Origin: CAZGSN01 sp964371655
GTDB lineage: Bacteria; Desulfobacterota; Binatia; HRBIN30
Assembly: GCA_964371655.1 (NCBI GenBank)
Contig: CAYJOD010000136.1
Location: 1-12,513, forward strand
Direction: 5' to 3'
DNA length: 12,513 nt
A program made the translations under genes and the position numbers. Shown here in pieces: positions 12,397-12,513 of this stretch (positions are counted from its first letter, which is position 1; each line of letters starts with the position of its first letter). The notes under the pieces are model-generated. The model saw only the letters and a program-made list of their open reading frames with translations, was not told where the DNA came from and did not search any database.

Positions 12397-12513
12397 ATGA
12401 GCCAGTCCACACTCGCGAAGGCGGCTCGCCGATATCAAGCGGACCGGGAGGGCGAAATGGCGGTTCGTGGGATCAGAGCAGGCGCGGCTCGCTCACGCTG
12501 GGTGAATTGTCGC
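12397..12513 (+). CDS. Possible start of an unknown gene running off the right edge
   Basis: ATG 12397 opens 39 codons without a stop to the window end. The protein begins MSQSTLAKAARRYQADREGE, a basic helical segment. GGAGG (12389-12393) sits close, only three bases before the ATG, and the start lies in the 12-base palindrome GGCTCATGAGCC (12392-12403). No family can be named from this much sequence. Confidence 0.35.
   Translation, partial: MSQSTLAKAARRYQADREGEMAVRGIRAGAARSRWVNCR

Overview
The window is high-GC bacterial DNA from what looks like a free-living, probably uncultured bacterium. Several protein types fit Chloroflexota of the Thermomicrobia kind: a GT2 glycosyltransferase preceded by a GspE-N/MshEN-like domain, a GT-C membrane glycosyltransferase with an HGDAVSRLN loop, and a DUF4118-type histidine kinase. 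This is a guess from protein style; there is no rRNA or marker gene. No tRNA, rRNA, CRISPR array, transposase or integrase was seen. Two small genes carry single-base frame breaks, which could be real decay or assembly errors.

Layout. (1) 1-1622, plus strand: the end of an unknown gene, a 367-residue unknown protein coupled to it by a GTGA overlap, and a small frame-broken gene. (2) 1779-3782: a stress cluster. On the minus strand lie a decayed Hsp20-like ORF, a universal stress protein gene (TGATG junction) and a 61-residue cysteine-rich metal-binding protein. A DJ-1/PfpI gene diverges from them on the plus strand. (3) 3783-4569: a long non-coding stretch with a terminator-like hairpin, two copies of the palindrome GGTACA-N3-TGTACC, a broken direct repeat and two mutually exclusive leader hairpins. 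(4) 4570-8615: a two-gene operon (GTGA overlap) for a processive-type GT2 synthase with two degenerate J-like domains and an MshEN-like domain, followed by a GT-C membrane glycosyltransferase. (5) 8640-10088, minus strand: a membrane-anchored GH5-like glycoside hydrolase, convergent with the operon. (6) 10154-10738: a possible 38-residue ORF and a frame-broken three-helix membrane protein. (7) 10882-12147, minus strand: a KdpD-like (DUF4118) histidine kinase without a visible response regulator. A possible plus-strand gene start runs off the right edge.

How it may work together (inference): regions 4 and 5 look like a surface-polysaccharide locus, with a multi-domain membrane synthase, a lipid-linked-sugar-type GT-C enzyme and a cell-anchored glycosidase that could trim the product. 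The regulatory-looking DNA of region 3 sits directly upstream of the synthase. Region 2 is a small protein/carbonyl-stress cluster.
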